Positions 44,848 through 53,980 of a stretch of DNA of 64,000 nucleotides are shown piece by piece. Numbering within the stretch: position 1 is the first letter of the stretch; every line of letters begins with the position of its first letter. The position numbers were made by a program, and so were the translations under genes. The notes under the pieces were generated by a model, which saw nothing but the letters and a program-made list of their open reading frames with translations, did not search any database and was not told the DNA's origin. Origin of the DNA: JAIOSM01 sp964565415. GTDB taxonomy: Bacteria > Desulfobacterota > Desulfobacteria > Desulfobacterales > Desulfobacteraceae. The stretch covers positions 29,051 through 93,050 of the forward strand of contig CAZMEX010000006.1 of NCBI GenBank assembly GCA_964565415.1. Reading direction: 5' to 3'.

Positions 44848-45564
44848 TTATACCCTCTGTTTATGTGTTTCCCGCTCAATAATATTTAAAAGGTCCGTGG
44901 AAAATCCCTGGAGTTCAGAGTCAAGTATCCGAATCTTTCCTATAAAATAATTATATGCAATAACTGATGGTATGGCAACGGCAAGACCAGCAGCAGTTGC
45001 AATTAAAGCCTCTGAAATTCCAGGGGCTACAACAGCCAGGCTTGCAGAACCACTAAGACCAATACCCTGAAAAGTTGTCATAATTCCCCATACTGTGCCG
45101 AAAAGCCCTATAAAAGGGGATGTATTCCCTGCAGTAGCAAGAAATGAGACAAGCTGGGTTAATCTTCTGACTTCCAGATTTATTGATCTTCTAAGGCTTC
45201 TTTGCAAATTGCCTATTACACTGATATTAGAGCTTTCCAGTTCAGAATCAAGGGTTTCTCTTTCACCTTTACTTCTGGCTTTATTAAACTTTGAAATCTC
45301 CATATATCCTGTGATGAAAATTCTTGCAACAGGACTTGATTTCAAAACTTTGGCTTTTGAAAATGCATCGGAAAGAGTTTTACACTGCCAGAACAGTTCA
45401 ATAAAATCAGCTGACTCTTTTTGTGCTTTTCTAATATATCTCCACTTTATTAAAACAATCGCCCATGTTGTAATGGAAAAGAGTAAAAGTAAAAGCAGTA
45501 CACATTTCACCACTGGTCCTGCTCCAGTCACCATGTAAATAATTCCAAGTGTATCAGAGGTCAT
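44848..45564 (-). CDS. tolQ: TolQ/ExbB proton-channel subunit
   Basis: A 238-residue polytopic protein with three membrane helices (about 18-38, 142-164, 182-204). The conserved SFLATAGNTSPFIGLFGTVWGIM is the ExbB/TolQ proton-path region. It is first in the tol block, and a promoter and palindrome lie upstream. Confidence 0.94.
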   Translation of the reverse strand: MTSDTLGIIYMVTGAGPVVKCVLLLLLLFSITTWAIVLIKWRYIRKAQKESADFIELFWQCKTLSDAFSKAKVLKSSPVARIFITGYMEISKFNKARSKGERETLDSELESSNISVIGNLQRSLRRSINLEVRRLTQLVSFLATAGNTSPFIGLFGTVWGIMTTFQGIGLSGSASLAVVAPGISEALIATAAGLAVAIPSVIAYNYFIGKIRILDSELQGFSTDLLNIIERETHKQRV

Positions 45565-45589
45565 AAAAAAATCTCCAAATTAGTATCTG

Positions 45590-45610
45590 CTGATATTCCA
45601 ACAATATCAG
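45590..45610. promoter_or_regulatory. Palindrome in the tolQ leader
   Basis: Two perfect eight-base arms, CTGATATT (45590-45597) and AATATCAG (45603-45610), separated by five bases. It lies between the tolQ promoter and start codon, so it may be an operator or an mRNA hairpin. Confidence 0.5.
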
Positions 45611-45624
45611 GTTGAGTTTACATT

Positions 45625-45651
45625 TTTATACGAGCACTTAGAATATGTCAA
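45625..45651 (-). promoter_or_regulatory. Candidate promoter of the tol block
   Basis: On the minus strand TTGACA (45651-45646), a 15-base spacer and TATAAA (45630-45625). The spacer is shorter than ideal. Transcription would start about 55 bases before tolQ. Confidence 0.5.
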
Positions 45652-45679
45652 GTTCTTATTTTAAACACTTTAAGGCTTG

Positions 45680-45727
45680 CTTTAAAAACAGAAAAGTCCA
45701 GGCATGAAACAGACATGCCTGGACTTT
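45680..45727 (-). terminator. Terminator of the groE operon
   Basis: Perfect 14-base arms (45693-45706 and 45714-45727) with a seven-base loop, followed on the minus strand by a T-rich tail. It lies about 35 bases after the groEL stop. Confidence 0.88.
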
Positions 45728-45761
45728 ACATAATAACTAATAGGTAGGTAAGTGAGAGAAA

Positions 45762-47414
45762 TTACATCATACCTGGCATTCCTCCACCCATTCCGCCCAT
45801 ACCGCCCATACCACCACCTGGCATTCCACCACCAGCATCTTCTTCAGGTTTATCAGCGATCATAGCTTCTGTTGTGAGCATCACAGATGCAACACTTGCT
45901 GCATTCTGAAGTGCATACCGAACAACCTTTTTAGGATCAATAACACCTGCTTTAATAAGATCTTCAAAAGTATCAGTTCTTGCATTATACCCAAAAGCGC
46001 CATCATTCTCTTTTACCTGATTAACAATCACAGAACCTTCAACACCAGCATTGTTTGCAATCATTCTTAAAGGTTCTTCAATGGCTCGGCTTATAACATC
46101 AACACCAAGTTGCTCTTCTTTGTCTTCTGTAACACTTTTCAAGACATTGATTGTTCTTAAAAGAGCAACACCGCCACCGGGCACGACGCCCTCTTCAACA
46201 GCTGCCCTGGTAGCATTTAGAGCATCTTCAACTCTTGCTTTCTTCTCTTTCATCTCAGTTTCAGTTGCAGCACCAACACTTATAACAGCAACTCCACCAA
46301 CAAGTTTTGCAAGTCTTTCTTGAAGTTTTTCTTTATCATAGTCAGAAGAAGTCTCTTCAGCTTGGGCACGAATCATTTTAACCCTTGCTTCAAGATCTGC
46401 TTTTTTACCGCCACCATCAATAATGGTTGTATCATCTTTATCAATAGTAATGCTTTTTGCTGAACCAAGATCATTAATTGTAAGATTTTCAAGTTTGATT
46501 CCAACATCCTCAGAAACAACCTGTCCACCAGTTAGAACAGCGATATCTTCAAGCATTGCTTTTCTTCTGTCACCAAAGCCTGGAGCTTTTACAGCAGCAA
46601 CATTCAGAGTACCACGAAGTTTATTTACAACCAGAGTTGCAAGGGCTTCACCTTCAATATCTTCAGCAATAATAACAAGAGGTTTGCTCATTTTTGCGAC
46701 CTCTTCCAACACAGGTACAAGATCTTTCATGCTGGTAATTTTCTTATCACAAATAAGAACAAAAGGGTTATCAAGGGCTGCAACCATCTTCTCATTGTCA
46801 GTTGCAAAGTAAGGTGAGAGATATCCTCTGTCAAACTGCATACCTTCAACAACATCAAGAACAGTGTCCATTGATTTTGCTTCTTCGACGGTGATAACAC
46901 CCTCTTTACCTACTTTATCCATTGCTTCTGCAATTATATTACCTATTGTTTCATCGTTATTTGCAGAGATTGTACCAACCTGTGCAATTTCAGCCTGATC
47001 TTTGGTAGGATTGCTTATTTTTTCAAGTTCTTCAACTATTTTAATAACTGCTTTATCTATACCTCTTTTAATGCCCATGGGGTTATTTCCAGCTGCAACA
47101 AGTTTTTGTCCACCTTCATAAATTGCAGCTGCAAGAACAGTAGCAGTAGTAGTACCATCACCAGCCATATCACTTGTCTTGCTGGCAACTTCTTTTACCA
47201 TCTGGGCGCCCATATTCTCAAATTTATCTTCAAGATCAATCTCTTTTGCAACAGTTACACCATCTTTGGTAACATTTGGGGAGCCCCATGATTTTTCAAT
47301 TACAACATTTCTACCTTTTGGTCCCAATGTCACTACCACAGAATCAGCAAGAGTTTTCACTCCTTTTAGCATTGCTTCACGAGCTTTGGCAGCATATTTA
47401 ATTTCTTTTGCCAT
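45762..47414 (-). CDS. groEL: Chaperonin GroEL
   Basis: A 550-residue chaperonin (Hsp60). The ATP-binding VTLGPKGRNVV and GDGTTTATVLA and the flexible Gly/Met-rich tail from about 529 are present. It follows groES by 43 bases and ends before a strong hairpin terminator. Confidence 0.99.
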   Translation of the reverse strand: MAKEIKYAAKAREAMLKGVKTLADSVVVTLGPKGRNVVIEKSWGSPNVTKDGVTVAKEIDLEDKFENMGAQMVKEVASKTSDMAGDGTTTATVLAAAIYEGGQKLVAAGNNPMGIKRGIDKAVIKIVEELEKISNPTKDQAEIAQVGTISANNDETIGNIIAEAMDKVGKEGVITVEEAKSMDTVLDVVEGMQFDRGYLSPYFATDNEKMVAALDNPFVLICDKKITSMKDLVPVLEEVAKMSKPLVIIAEDIEGEALATLVVNKLRGTLNVAAVKAPGFGDRRKAMLEDIAVLTGGQVVSEDVGIKLENLTINDLGSAKSITIDKDDTTIIDGGGKKADLEARVKMIRAQAEETSSDYDKEKLQERLAKLVGGVAVISVGAATETEMKEKKARVEDALNATRAAVEEGVVPGGGVALLRTINVLKSVTEDKEEQLGVDVISRAIEEPLRMIANNAGVEGSVIVNQVKENDGAFGYNARTDTFEDLIKAGVIDPKKVVRYALQNAASVASVMLTTEAMIADKPEEDAGGGMPGGGMGGMGGMGGGMPGMM

Positions 47415-47457
47415 ATCTAAAAACCTCCTTATATATTAAATTTATTAAACAATGAAT

Positions 47458-47745
47458 CTACTCAACAACGCCAAGAACATCATCCTGCCGCATAATAAGA
47501 TAATCATTACCATCAATCTTTACATCTGTTCCGCCATATTTGCTGAACAATATACGATCTCCAACCTTCAGCTCCATTGGCAGAGCTTTACCATCTTCAC
47601 CAATACGACCGTTACCTGCTGCAACAACCTTTCCTTCAGCTGGTTTTTCTTTTGCAGTATCAGGAATGATAATGCCGCCTTTAGTTTTTTCATCTTCTTC
47701 AACACGCTCCACAAGAATTCTATCTTGCAATGGTCTTAAACTCAT
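47458..47745 (-). CDS. groES: Co-chaperonin GroES
   Basis: A 95-residue lid protein of GroEL. MSLRPLQDRILVERVEEDEKT and GGIIIPDTAKEKP (the mobile loop) are typical. It has an AGGAGG site just before its ATG. No CIRCE repeat (TTAGCACTC-N9-GAGTGCTAA) is seen upstream. Confidence 0.98.
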   Translation of the reverse strand: MSLRPLQDRILVERVEEDEKTKGGIIIPDTAKEKPAEGKVVAAGNGRIGEDGKALPMELKVGDRILFSKYGGTDVKIDGNDYLIMRQDDVLGVVE

Positions 47746-47795
47746 AATTGAAACCTCCTAATAATAATTGTTATTGAATCGGTTAGTAAAATTGT

Positions 47796-48071
47796 TTATT
47801 TTAAATCGGTTTTCTTTTTTTTAACTTTATTTGATACTTTTTTATCTGTTTTTGCAGGTTTTCTGGTCTCTTTCTTCTTCTGGCTGCCTTTAGAACTACC
47901 ATAGTCAGTCACATACCAACCAGAGCCTTTTAAATGAAAGGAGCTGTGGGAAACAAGTTTTTTAAGCTCACCTCTGCATTCACCACACTCTTTCAAAGGA
48001 GGGTCGGACATTTTCTGGAATGCTTCTTCAATGTTTCCACATTTGGAACATTCATACTCATAAATAGGCAT
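47796..48071 (-). CDS. FmdB-type zinc-ribbon protein
   Basis: A 91-residue protein: MPIYEYECSKCGN with a second CGEC about 20 residues later gives a Cys4 zinc ribbon (CSKC and CGEC), followed by a Lys-rich tail. FmdB-family proteins are often found near anaerobic metabolism genes, and their job is not settled. It heads the transcript that continues into groES. Confidence 0.82.
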   Translation of the reverse strand: MPIYEYECSKCGNIEEAFQKMSDPPLKECGECRGELKKLVSHSSFHLKGSGWYVTDYGSSKGSQKKKETRKPAKTDKKVSNKVKKKKTDLK

Positions 48072-48131
48072 CTTTTATTTCTCCGTTTTCAATACCATTG
48101 ATCACTTGATTATTATCTGAAATTCAAAAAT

Positions 48132-48159
48132 AAAATAGTCAGTTTTTATTTCTTGTCAA
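48132..48159 (-). promoter_or_regulatory. Promoter of the fmdB-type-groES-groEL run
   Basis: On the minus strand TTGACA (48159-48154), a 16-base spacer and TATTTT (48137-48132). It is a vegetative-type promoter and there is no CIRCE nearby. Confidence 0.55.
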
Positions 48160-48204
48160 GCAGGCAATTCTCTTTTTATGAAACATTTCATGGTTTCTTC
48201 ACAA

Positions 48205-48732
48205 TTAAGGAACAATTCTCCAGTTTTTATGATATTCAAGAACTTTTTCAATGCAATCTATGGATTCATGCTGTAAAATATCCCAGGTAATTTTATGCAC
48301 TTTACGCTCTTCAAAAATTGTTACTTCATCTTCTCTGGATATTTCATAAAGCTGTTGAAATTTTAAAAAACGGACAATATGAACAAGTTCATGGATAAAA
48401 ATATAAACAAGGAATGGATATAAAACTAATTTCCTATCTTCCTCAATTATATTTAAAATAGCAGCATCCTGAAGACAGATTGTATAGAAATTATATGAAT
48501 AGGAACTCAAGTATCTATCTTTTCTTTTTCCTCTGTATTTTACAACCTGGGCAAAAGGTCCATCTACAAATTCATGTTCATTTAAATCTTTAGCAGTTTT
48601 TATCTCATACCTGGCAGCCAGCCATTGACTTGATGACATTTTGTAATAGTTACTCACCAACTCTTCTGAAATTGCGACTGCATCACCAACATGCTTTTGA
48701 TCAGACAAAGAAAAAAAACACGGACTACTCAT
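48205..48732 (-). CDS. Putative zinc metalloprotease-like protein with HExxH
   Basis: A 175-residue protein of no family I recognise. FLVYIFIHELVHIVRFLKF (about 108-126) contains H-E-L-V-H, the HExxH zinc site, and a downstream E-E-R-K-V-H stretch could supply the third ligand. The position is conserved-looking, between the chaperonin block and the ribosomal protein gene, but I cannot say more. It lacks a signal peptide, so any peptidase activity would be in the cytoplasm. Confidence 0.6.
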   Translation of the reverse strand: MSSPCFFSLSDQKHVGDAVAISEELVSNYYKMSSSQWLAARYEIKTAKDLNEHEFVDGPFAQVVKYRGKRKDRYLSSYSYNFYTICLQDAAILNIIEEDRKLVLYPFLVYIFIHELVHIVRFLKFQQLYEISREDEVTIFEERKVHKITWDILQHESIDCIEKVLEYHKNWRIVP

Positions 48733-48879
48733 TTATAATTTAATTCCCTGAAATTAAAAAATCATCAAAAACCAATAAAACCAATGGACAAATTGAAAAA
48801 ATATGTTATATTTACCGATTATAAATAATAATCAGTTATTATAATTTTAAGTTTAATATATCAATTAGGAGGTAATGCC

Positions 48880-48975
48880 TTGAGTAGTGTTCAAAAAAAA
48901 AGAAAAAAGAAAATGTCCAAGCACAAACACCGAAAACACCTTGCAAAAACAAGACACCAACGAAAGAAAAAATAG
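48880..48975 (+). CDS. Small ribosomal protein bS22-like (AURKAIP1/COX24 domain)
   Basis: A 31-codon reading frame. AGGAGG (48867-48872) lies seven bases before the TTG start, and the product is extremely basic, with the KKRKKKMSKHKHRKHLAK core and TRHQRKKK end. This is the AURKAIP1/COX24 pattern of the mitochondrial mS38 and of the small bacterial bS22. It is too short to be seen in routine gene calling. A terminator hairpin follows at 49004. Confidence 0.75.
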   Translation: MSSVQKKRKKKMSKHKHRKHLAKTRHQRKKK

Positions 48976-49003
48976 TCTTATTTATATAATATATACTTCA
49001 TAT

Positions 49004-49068
49004 GAGTATTGAGGACAACCTGGATAACAATCCAGATAACTTAAGTTCACCTCAATACTCTTTATTAT
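49004..49068 (+). terminator. Terminator after the bS22-like gene
   Basis: Two perfect 11-base arms (49004-49014 and 49050-49060) enclose a second six-base hairpin (49020-49025 with 49030-49035), and a TTTATTATTT tail follows on the plus strand. It lies between two convergent genes and may also serve hflC. Confidence 0.7.
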
Positions 49069-49084
49069 TTCATATTAAGACTGA

Positions 49085-50032
49085 TTACTTATTAATTCCC
49101 TTAAAATATCTCATAAAGTCAGAATCGGTTGAAAGCACAAGAGTGCTGTCCTTACCCAAGGCAGTTCGGTAAACATCAAGGGTTTTAAGAAATGAATAAA
49201 ATTCAGGATCAACTCCATAGGCTTTAGCATATATTAAAGTTGCTTTTGCATCTGCTTTACCTTTAATGGTCTGTGCTGTCTTATATGCTCCTGACTCAAT
49301 AACCTGTAGTTCTCTCTCCTTTTGTCCCCTTATCTCACTTGCTTTTCCCATGCCTTCTGCACGGAATTTTTCAGCAATCTGGCTTCTTTCAGCAATCATT
49401 CTTCCATAAACTGCTTCTCTTACCTTATCAATATAATTAATACGTTTTATCTTGACATCTTCAAGTTCTATTCCAAACTCTGCAAGCTTGGGCTGTGCCT
49501 GTTTCTTAATCATTCTTGTTATCTGATCACGCCCAAGAAGAATATCATACCTTGAATGCTGTTTACCATTGTTGTTGTCAGGACCTGATTTGAATGTATC
49601 CATTGCTCTGTCAGTATTACGAACACTTTCCACAAGGGAGTGTGAAGTTATAAGATTTCTCATGGCAGGACCGATAATATCATCAAGACGTTCTTTTGCA
49701 GCAAGTTCATTGTTCACGGTCTGAAAATATTTTATGGGGGAAACTATTTTCCATCTTGCAAAGGTATCAACCCAGATATATTTTTTGTCTTTCGTATTAA
49801 CCTGACCAGGGTCTCCATCCCACTCAAGAAGAACATCGGGAAAACGGTTTATTTTTTGAATTATCGGTATTTTGAATCTTATACCTGGTTCCATAATCGG
49901 CTTGCCAACAACCTTACCAAATTGTGTAATTACAACCTGTTCAGTTTCATCTATCGTATAAACACAAGTAAATACAACAAGGCCGACTACAAACACTAAA
50001 GCCATTAAAATAATTTTTATTTTGTCATTCAT
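49085..50032 (-). CDS. hflC: FtsH regulator HflC (SPFH/band 7 protein)
   Basis: A 315-residue protein with one N-terminal membrane helix (about 5-27) and a periplasmic SPFH domain that includes VVITQFGKVVGKPI and the coiled coil ending with AEKFRAEGMGKASEIRGQKERELQ. With HflK it forms the cage around FtsH that limits its activity. It starts 16 bases after hflK. Confidence 0.94.
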   Translation of the reverse strand: MNDKIKIILMALVFVVGLVVFTCVYTIDETEQVVITQFGKVVGKPIMEPGIRFKIPIIQKINRFPDVLLEWDGDPGQVNTKDKKYIWVDTFARWKIVSPIKYFQTVNNELAAKERLDDIIGPAMRNLITSHSLVESVRNTDRAMDTFKSGPDNNNGKQHSRYDILLGRDQITRMIKKQAQPKLAEFGIELEDVKIKRINYIDKVREAVYGRMIAERSQIAEKFRAEGMGKASEIRGQKERELQVIESGAYKTAQTIKGKADAKATLIYAKAYGVDPEFYSFLKTLDVYRTALGKDSTLVLSTDSDFMRYFKGINK

Positions 50033-50048
50033 TTTAATTACCTAACTT

Positions 50049-51134
50049 TTATTTTAAGGTTGATTTTACTTGGGTTGATTGCATGCTTTGGCTGCCTAAG
50101 TTCAAAAAAGGAAGCAGGTTTTTCTGACCTGAATCCACCATATATTTTCTGCCAAGTTTTGGTATTACCTCTGCCATTGCCTCTAAATATAGTCTCTTTT
50201 TTGTAACATCCTTTGCTTTAACATATTCATTGTAAACAGCAGTAAACTTTGAAGCATCACCCTGGGCACGATTCACCCTGTCAATTGCATAACCTTCAGC
50301 TGATTCAACAACACGTTTTGCTTCACCTTCAGCTCGGGGTATTGCCTTATTATATTCTTCCCGTGCTTTGTAGATGGTCTGCTCTTTTTCCTGAATTGCT
50401 TCATTAACTTCATTAAACGAATCCTGCACAGGTTCAGGAACATTTGTTTTTTTCATTTCAATTGTCACAATCTTAATCCCTGCATCTGCCTGATCCATCT
50501 CTTTTTGAAGACTTTGCTTTGCTGCAATAGCTACTATTTCCCTTTCACTTATAACTTCATTAATACTTCTATCTCCTATAACTGTCCTCATTGTAGCTTC
50601 AGACATATCTCTCAATAGTGTCTTTACGTCCCTTACTTCAAAAAGATATTTTTTCGGATTTGCAACCCGATACTGAACAATCCAAGGGACAATGGCAACA
50701 TTGAGATCTCCTGCCAGCATCATTGCAACATCCTGACCTGTATTATCATCAAAATAGCGTGAGTTATTACTACCCTGAATGGTTTTGAAACCAAATTCCT
50801 CTTTTCGAACCCGTTTCACTTGAACTTTGGTAACTTTTTCAATCCCGGTGGGGAACTTAAAATGAAGCCCTGGATTTGTAATTCTGTCAAACTTACCAAA
50901 TTGCTGAACAACACCAACTTCATCGAGTTCAATCTGAAAGACCATTGATTTTCCAAAAAAGAGTATAAACAAAACAATAAAAACAATAAAAATTCCAGAG
51001 AATTTAAAATTTTTAAATTTATTTACAATATCATCAAATTGAGGGGGTTGAGGAGGTTTTGGCATTCCACCACCTCCCTGTTTTTTTTCATACTTCTCTT
51101 TATTTTCGCGTAACTTTTCCCAATCCCAGTTCAT
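50049..51134 (-). CDS. hflK: FtsH regulator HflK (SPFH/band 7 protein)
   Basis: A 361-residue protein. A Gly/Pro-rich cytoplasmic start (WDWEKLRENKEKYEKKQGGGG) is followed by one membrane helix and the SPFH domain with VVQQFGKFDRITNPGLHFKFP. It partners HflC, which follows. Confidence 0.94.
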   Translation of the reverse strand: MNWDWEKLRENKEKYEKKQGGGGMPKPPQPPQFDDIVNKFKNFKFSGIFIVFIVLFILFFGKSMVFQIELDEVGVVQQFGKFDRITNPGLHFKFPTGIEKVTKVQVKRVRKEEFGFKTIQGSNNSRYFDDNTGQDVAMMLAGDLNVAIVPWIVQYRVANPKKYLFEVRDVKTLLRDMSEATMRTVIGDRSINEVISEREIVAIAAKQSLQKEMDQADAGIKIVTIEMKKTNVPEPVQDSFNEVNEAIQEKEQTIYKAREEYNKAIPRAEGEAKRVVESAEGYAIDRVNRAQGDASKFTAVYNEYVKAKDVTKKRLYLEAMAEVIPKLGRKYMVDSGQKNLLPFLNLGSQSMQSTQVKSTLK

Positions 51135-51216
51135 AAATTCACCTTAATTTAGTTGTTTACAATTCAAAACAAAACCTTTGAAATTCAAAATAACTCAATT
51201 TAAAGAATTAGCAAGC

Positions 51217-51255
51217 AAAAAAAAAGCGGAAGACAGATAATTCTATCTCCCGCTT
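51217..51255 (-). terminator. Terminator of fhs-folD
   Basis: A 14-base stem (51242-51255 with 51224-51237, two G-U pairs) with a four-base loop, followed on the minus strand by nine T residues (51225-51217). It lies 38 bases after the folD stop. Confidence 0.88.
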
Positions 51256-51292
51256 GATGATTTAGTTGCCTAAATATTTATCGCTTTAAAAA

Positions 51293-52186
51293 TTAACCCT
51301 CCACAAAAAGCTTTGCAGACCTAAGTGTGTTTTTCATGAGCATTGCAATGGTCATGGGTCCAACTCCGCCTGGTACAGGTGTAATAGCTCCTGCTATCTC
51401 TTTTGCTTTCTCAAAGTCAACATCACCTTTGAGTATTGCCTTACCAGTCTTTTCATTCATGCCAACTCTGTTAACACCAACATCAATAACAGTAGCACCT
51501 GGCTTGATCCACTCAGGTTTTACAAGGTCAGGAACACCTGCTGCAACAATTAATATATCAGCTCGTTTGCAGTGACCTGCAAGATCTTTTGTTCTTGTAT
51601 GAACTATTGTAGATGTACTGTTAGCACCTTCGCCCTTTTGAGCCATCATCACTGCAATTGGTTTTCCAACAATATTGGATCTTCCCACAACAACAACTTC
51701 AGCACCAGAAGTCTCAGTTCCTGAACGAACGATCATCTCCTGAATACCTGCTGGAGTACACGGCAAAAATCTTACTTCATCACCACCGATCATGAGTCTC
51801 CCGACATTTACAGGATGAAATGCATCAACATCTTTATCTGGATCAATTGCATTTAAAATCATTTTATCATCAATATGCTTTGGCAAAGGAAGCTGGACCA
51901 AAATGCCATGGATATCAGGATCATTATTATATTTATCAATCAATGCAAGAAGATCAGCTTCTGAAATATCATCTGGCTGATCATCTTGAATCTCATGGAA
52001 TCCCAAGCTCAATGCGGTTTTGACCTTAAGAGTAACATAACTTATTGATGCAGGGCTTGATCCCACAAGGATAGTTACAAGACCCGGAACCTTACCATAT
52101 TTTTCTTTCATTTGATCAACTTCTTCTTTGATCTCAGCTAAGATATCTTTTCTTATCTCTGTTCCGCTTATAATTTTAGCAGTCAT
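51293..52186 (-). CDS. folD: Bifunctional methylene-THF dehydrogenase/cyclohydrolase FolD
   Basis: A 297-residue enzyme converting methylene-THF to formyl-THF. The catalytic Lys region YVTLKVKTALSLG, the PLP motif VQLPLPKHIDD and the NADP-binding VVVGRSNIVGKP are present. It follows fhs by 18 bases, and with AcsE and the CFeSP gives the methyl branch of the Wood-Ljungdahl pathway. Confidence 0.96.
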   Translation of the reverse strand: MTAKIISGTEIRKDILAEIKEEVDQMKEKYGKVPGLVTILVGSSPASISYVTLKVKTALSLGFHEIQDDQPDDISEADLLALIDKYNNDPDIHGILVQLPLPKHIDDKMILNAIDPDKDVDAFHPVNVGRLMIGGDEVRFLPCTPAGIQEMIVRSGTETSGAEVVVVGRSNIVGKPIAVMMAQKGEGANSTSTIVHTRTKDLAGHCKRADILIVAAGVPDLVKPEWIKPGATVIDVGVNRVGMNEKTGKAILKGDVDFEKAKEIAGAITPVPGGVGPMTIAMLMKNTLRSAKLFVEG

Positions 52187-52204
52187 TTGACAAATCTCCT
52201 TTAT

Positions 52205-53980
52205 TTAAAATACACCCTGAACTTTTCCAGTTTCAACATCAACATCAACTCTCTTGAATGCCGGGTTGGAACCTGTTCCAGGCATAAGACTGATGGCGCC
52301 TGCAACTGGAACGATAAAACCTGCACCGCCATAAGTTAATACTTCTCTTATGTTGAGCCTCCAACCTGTTGGAACTCCTTTGAGAGCGGGATTGTCAGAA
52401 AGAGAAAGATGGGTTTTAACCATGCACATACCCATTTTTGCAAGTTCAGGATCTGCCTGAATTCTTGCAATGGCTGTATTTGCTTCTCCAGAGTAATCAA
52501 CGCCATCTGCACCATAAACTTCTTTGGCAATAAGATCAATACGATCTTTAATAGGCATATCAAGTTCATAAAGGAATTTGAAATCTGTTTTCTCTTCACA
52601 CGCTTCAATAACAACTTCAGCAAATTCAATAGCACCGTCACCACCTTTTTCCCAATGACGTGAAAGGGCAACTCTTGCACCTTCAGCTTCACTGAGCTCG
52701 CGAACTTTTGCAATTTCTGCATCTGTATCGTTATAGAATGCATTGATACATACAACAGGAGAGATACCTGCTTTTCGAACGTTTCTGATATGATGAATAA
52801 GATTAGCACACCCCTTGGCAACCCATTCAACATTTTCAGTATTATACTCTTCTGGCATTGGTTTGCCTGGTACAGGAACTGGTGCGCCACCATGACATTT
52901 AAGTGCTCTGATTGTTGCAACAACAACTGCACAATCTGGTGTAAGACCAGAATAGCGGCATTTAAGATTCCAAAATTTTTCAAAACCGATATCAGCACCA
53001 AATCCAGATTCTGTTACATGGTAATCAGCAAGTTTTAAACCAATCTTGTCAGCAATAATGGAGCTTTGACCAATGGCAATATTTGCAAAAGGTCCGGCAT
53101 GTACAATTACAGGTTGTCCTTCAAGGGTCTGCATCAAAGATGGTTTTAATGCATCCACCATCCATGCTGTCATGGCTCCAGCAACCTGAAGATCTTCAGT
53201 TGTAACTGGTTTTCCTTTTTTAGTATAAGCAACAACAATCTTACCCATTCTTTCACGCATATCTTTAAGGTCAGTTGCAACGGCAAGAATAGCCATAACT
53301 TCTGAAGAGACAGCAATACCAAATTTTGATTTCATCATGAAACCATCAGCTTTACCGTTTACACCATCCATGCCAATAACGATATTTCTTAGGGACTGGC
53401 AGCAAAAATCCATGATCCATCCCATTTCCACCCTTGTGGGATCAATATCAATTCTTTCCATTTTTGAAAGCCTGTTAAGCTGTTCGTCTGTATAATTCCT
53501 CTCATGCTGCATCCTTGAAGTCAAAGCAACCATTGCAAGGTTATGTGCATTCATGATTGCATTGATATCACCGGTAAAACCTAAAGAAAAAGGTGTAAGA
53601 GGGATGCATTGGGCAAGTCCACCACCTGCTGCTGAACCTTTAATATTCATTGTGGGTCCGCCGGAAGGCTGACGGATTGCAGCACAAACATTTTTACCTA
53701 GTTTACCAAGACCCTGGACAAGCCCCATTGATGAGGTTGATTTTCCTTCACCCAATGGTGTTGGGCTGATTGCTGTTACATCAATGTATTTTCCATCGGG
53801 TTTGTCTTTAAGACGCTCAAGTACTTTTTGAAAATCTATTTTAGCAATATAGTGACCATGGGGTAGAAGCTCTTCTTTAGTAAGCCCCAGTTTTTCACCA
53901 ATTTCATAGATTGTAAGCATTGTTTTTTCTGCGTCTTCTGCGATTTCCCAGTCTAGATGTTTGGTTGGATCTAATGCCAT
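52205..53980 (-). CDS. fhs: Formate-tetrahydrofolate ligase
   Basis: A 591-residue ATP-dependent enzyme making formyl-THF. The P-loop PTPLGEGKSTS and the conserved RQPSGGPTMNIKGSAAGGG are typical. A well-placed AAGGAG precedes the ATG. It is transcribed divergently from the CODH/ACS operon across a 540-base gap. Confidence 0.97.
   Translation of the reverse strand: MALDPTKHLDWEIAEDAEKTMLTIYEIGEKLGLTKEELLPHGHYIAKIDFQKVLERLKDKPDGKYIDVTAISPTPLGEGKSTSSMGLVQGLGKLGKNVCAAIRQPSGGPTMNIKGSAAGGGLAQCIPLTPFSLGFTGDINAIMNAHNLAMVALTSRMQHERNYTDEQLNRLSKMERIDIDPTRVEMGWIMDFCCQSLRNIVIGMDGVNGKADGFMMKSKFGIAVSSEVMAILAVATDLKDMRERMGKIVVAYTKKGKPVTTEDLQVAGAMTAWMVDALKPSLMQTLEGQPVIVHAGPFANIAIGQSSIIADKIGLKLADYHVTESGFGADIGFEKFWNLKCRYSGLTPDCAVVVATIRALKCHGGAPVPVPGKPMPEEYNTENVEWVAKGCANLIHHIRNVRKAGISPVVCINAFYNDTDAEIAKVRELSEAEGARVALSRHWEKGGDGAIEFAEVVIEACEEKTDFKFLYELDMPIKDRIDLIAKEVYGADGVDYSGEANTAIARIQADPELAKMGMCMVKTHLSLSDNPALKGVPTGWRLNIREVLTYGGAGFIVPVAGAISLMPGTGSNPAFKRVDVDVETGKVQGVF

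Noticed and set aside
52348..53001. A 217-codon minus-strand frame
   Set aside because: It lies inside fhs in another frame and shows no motif.
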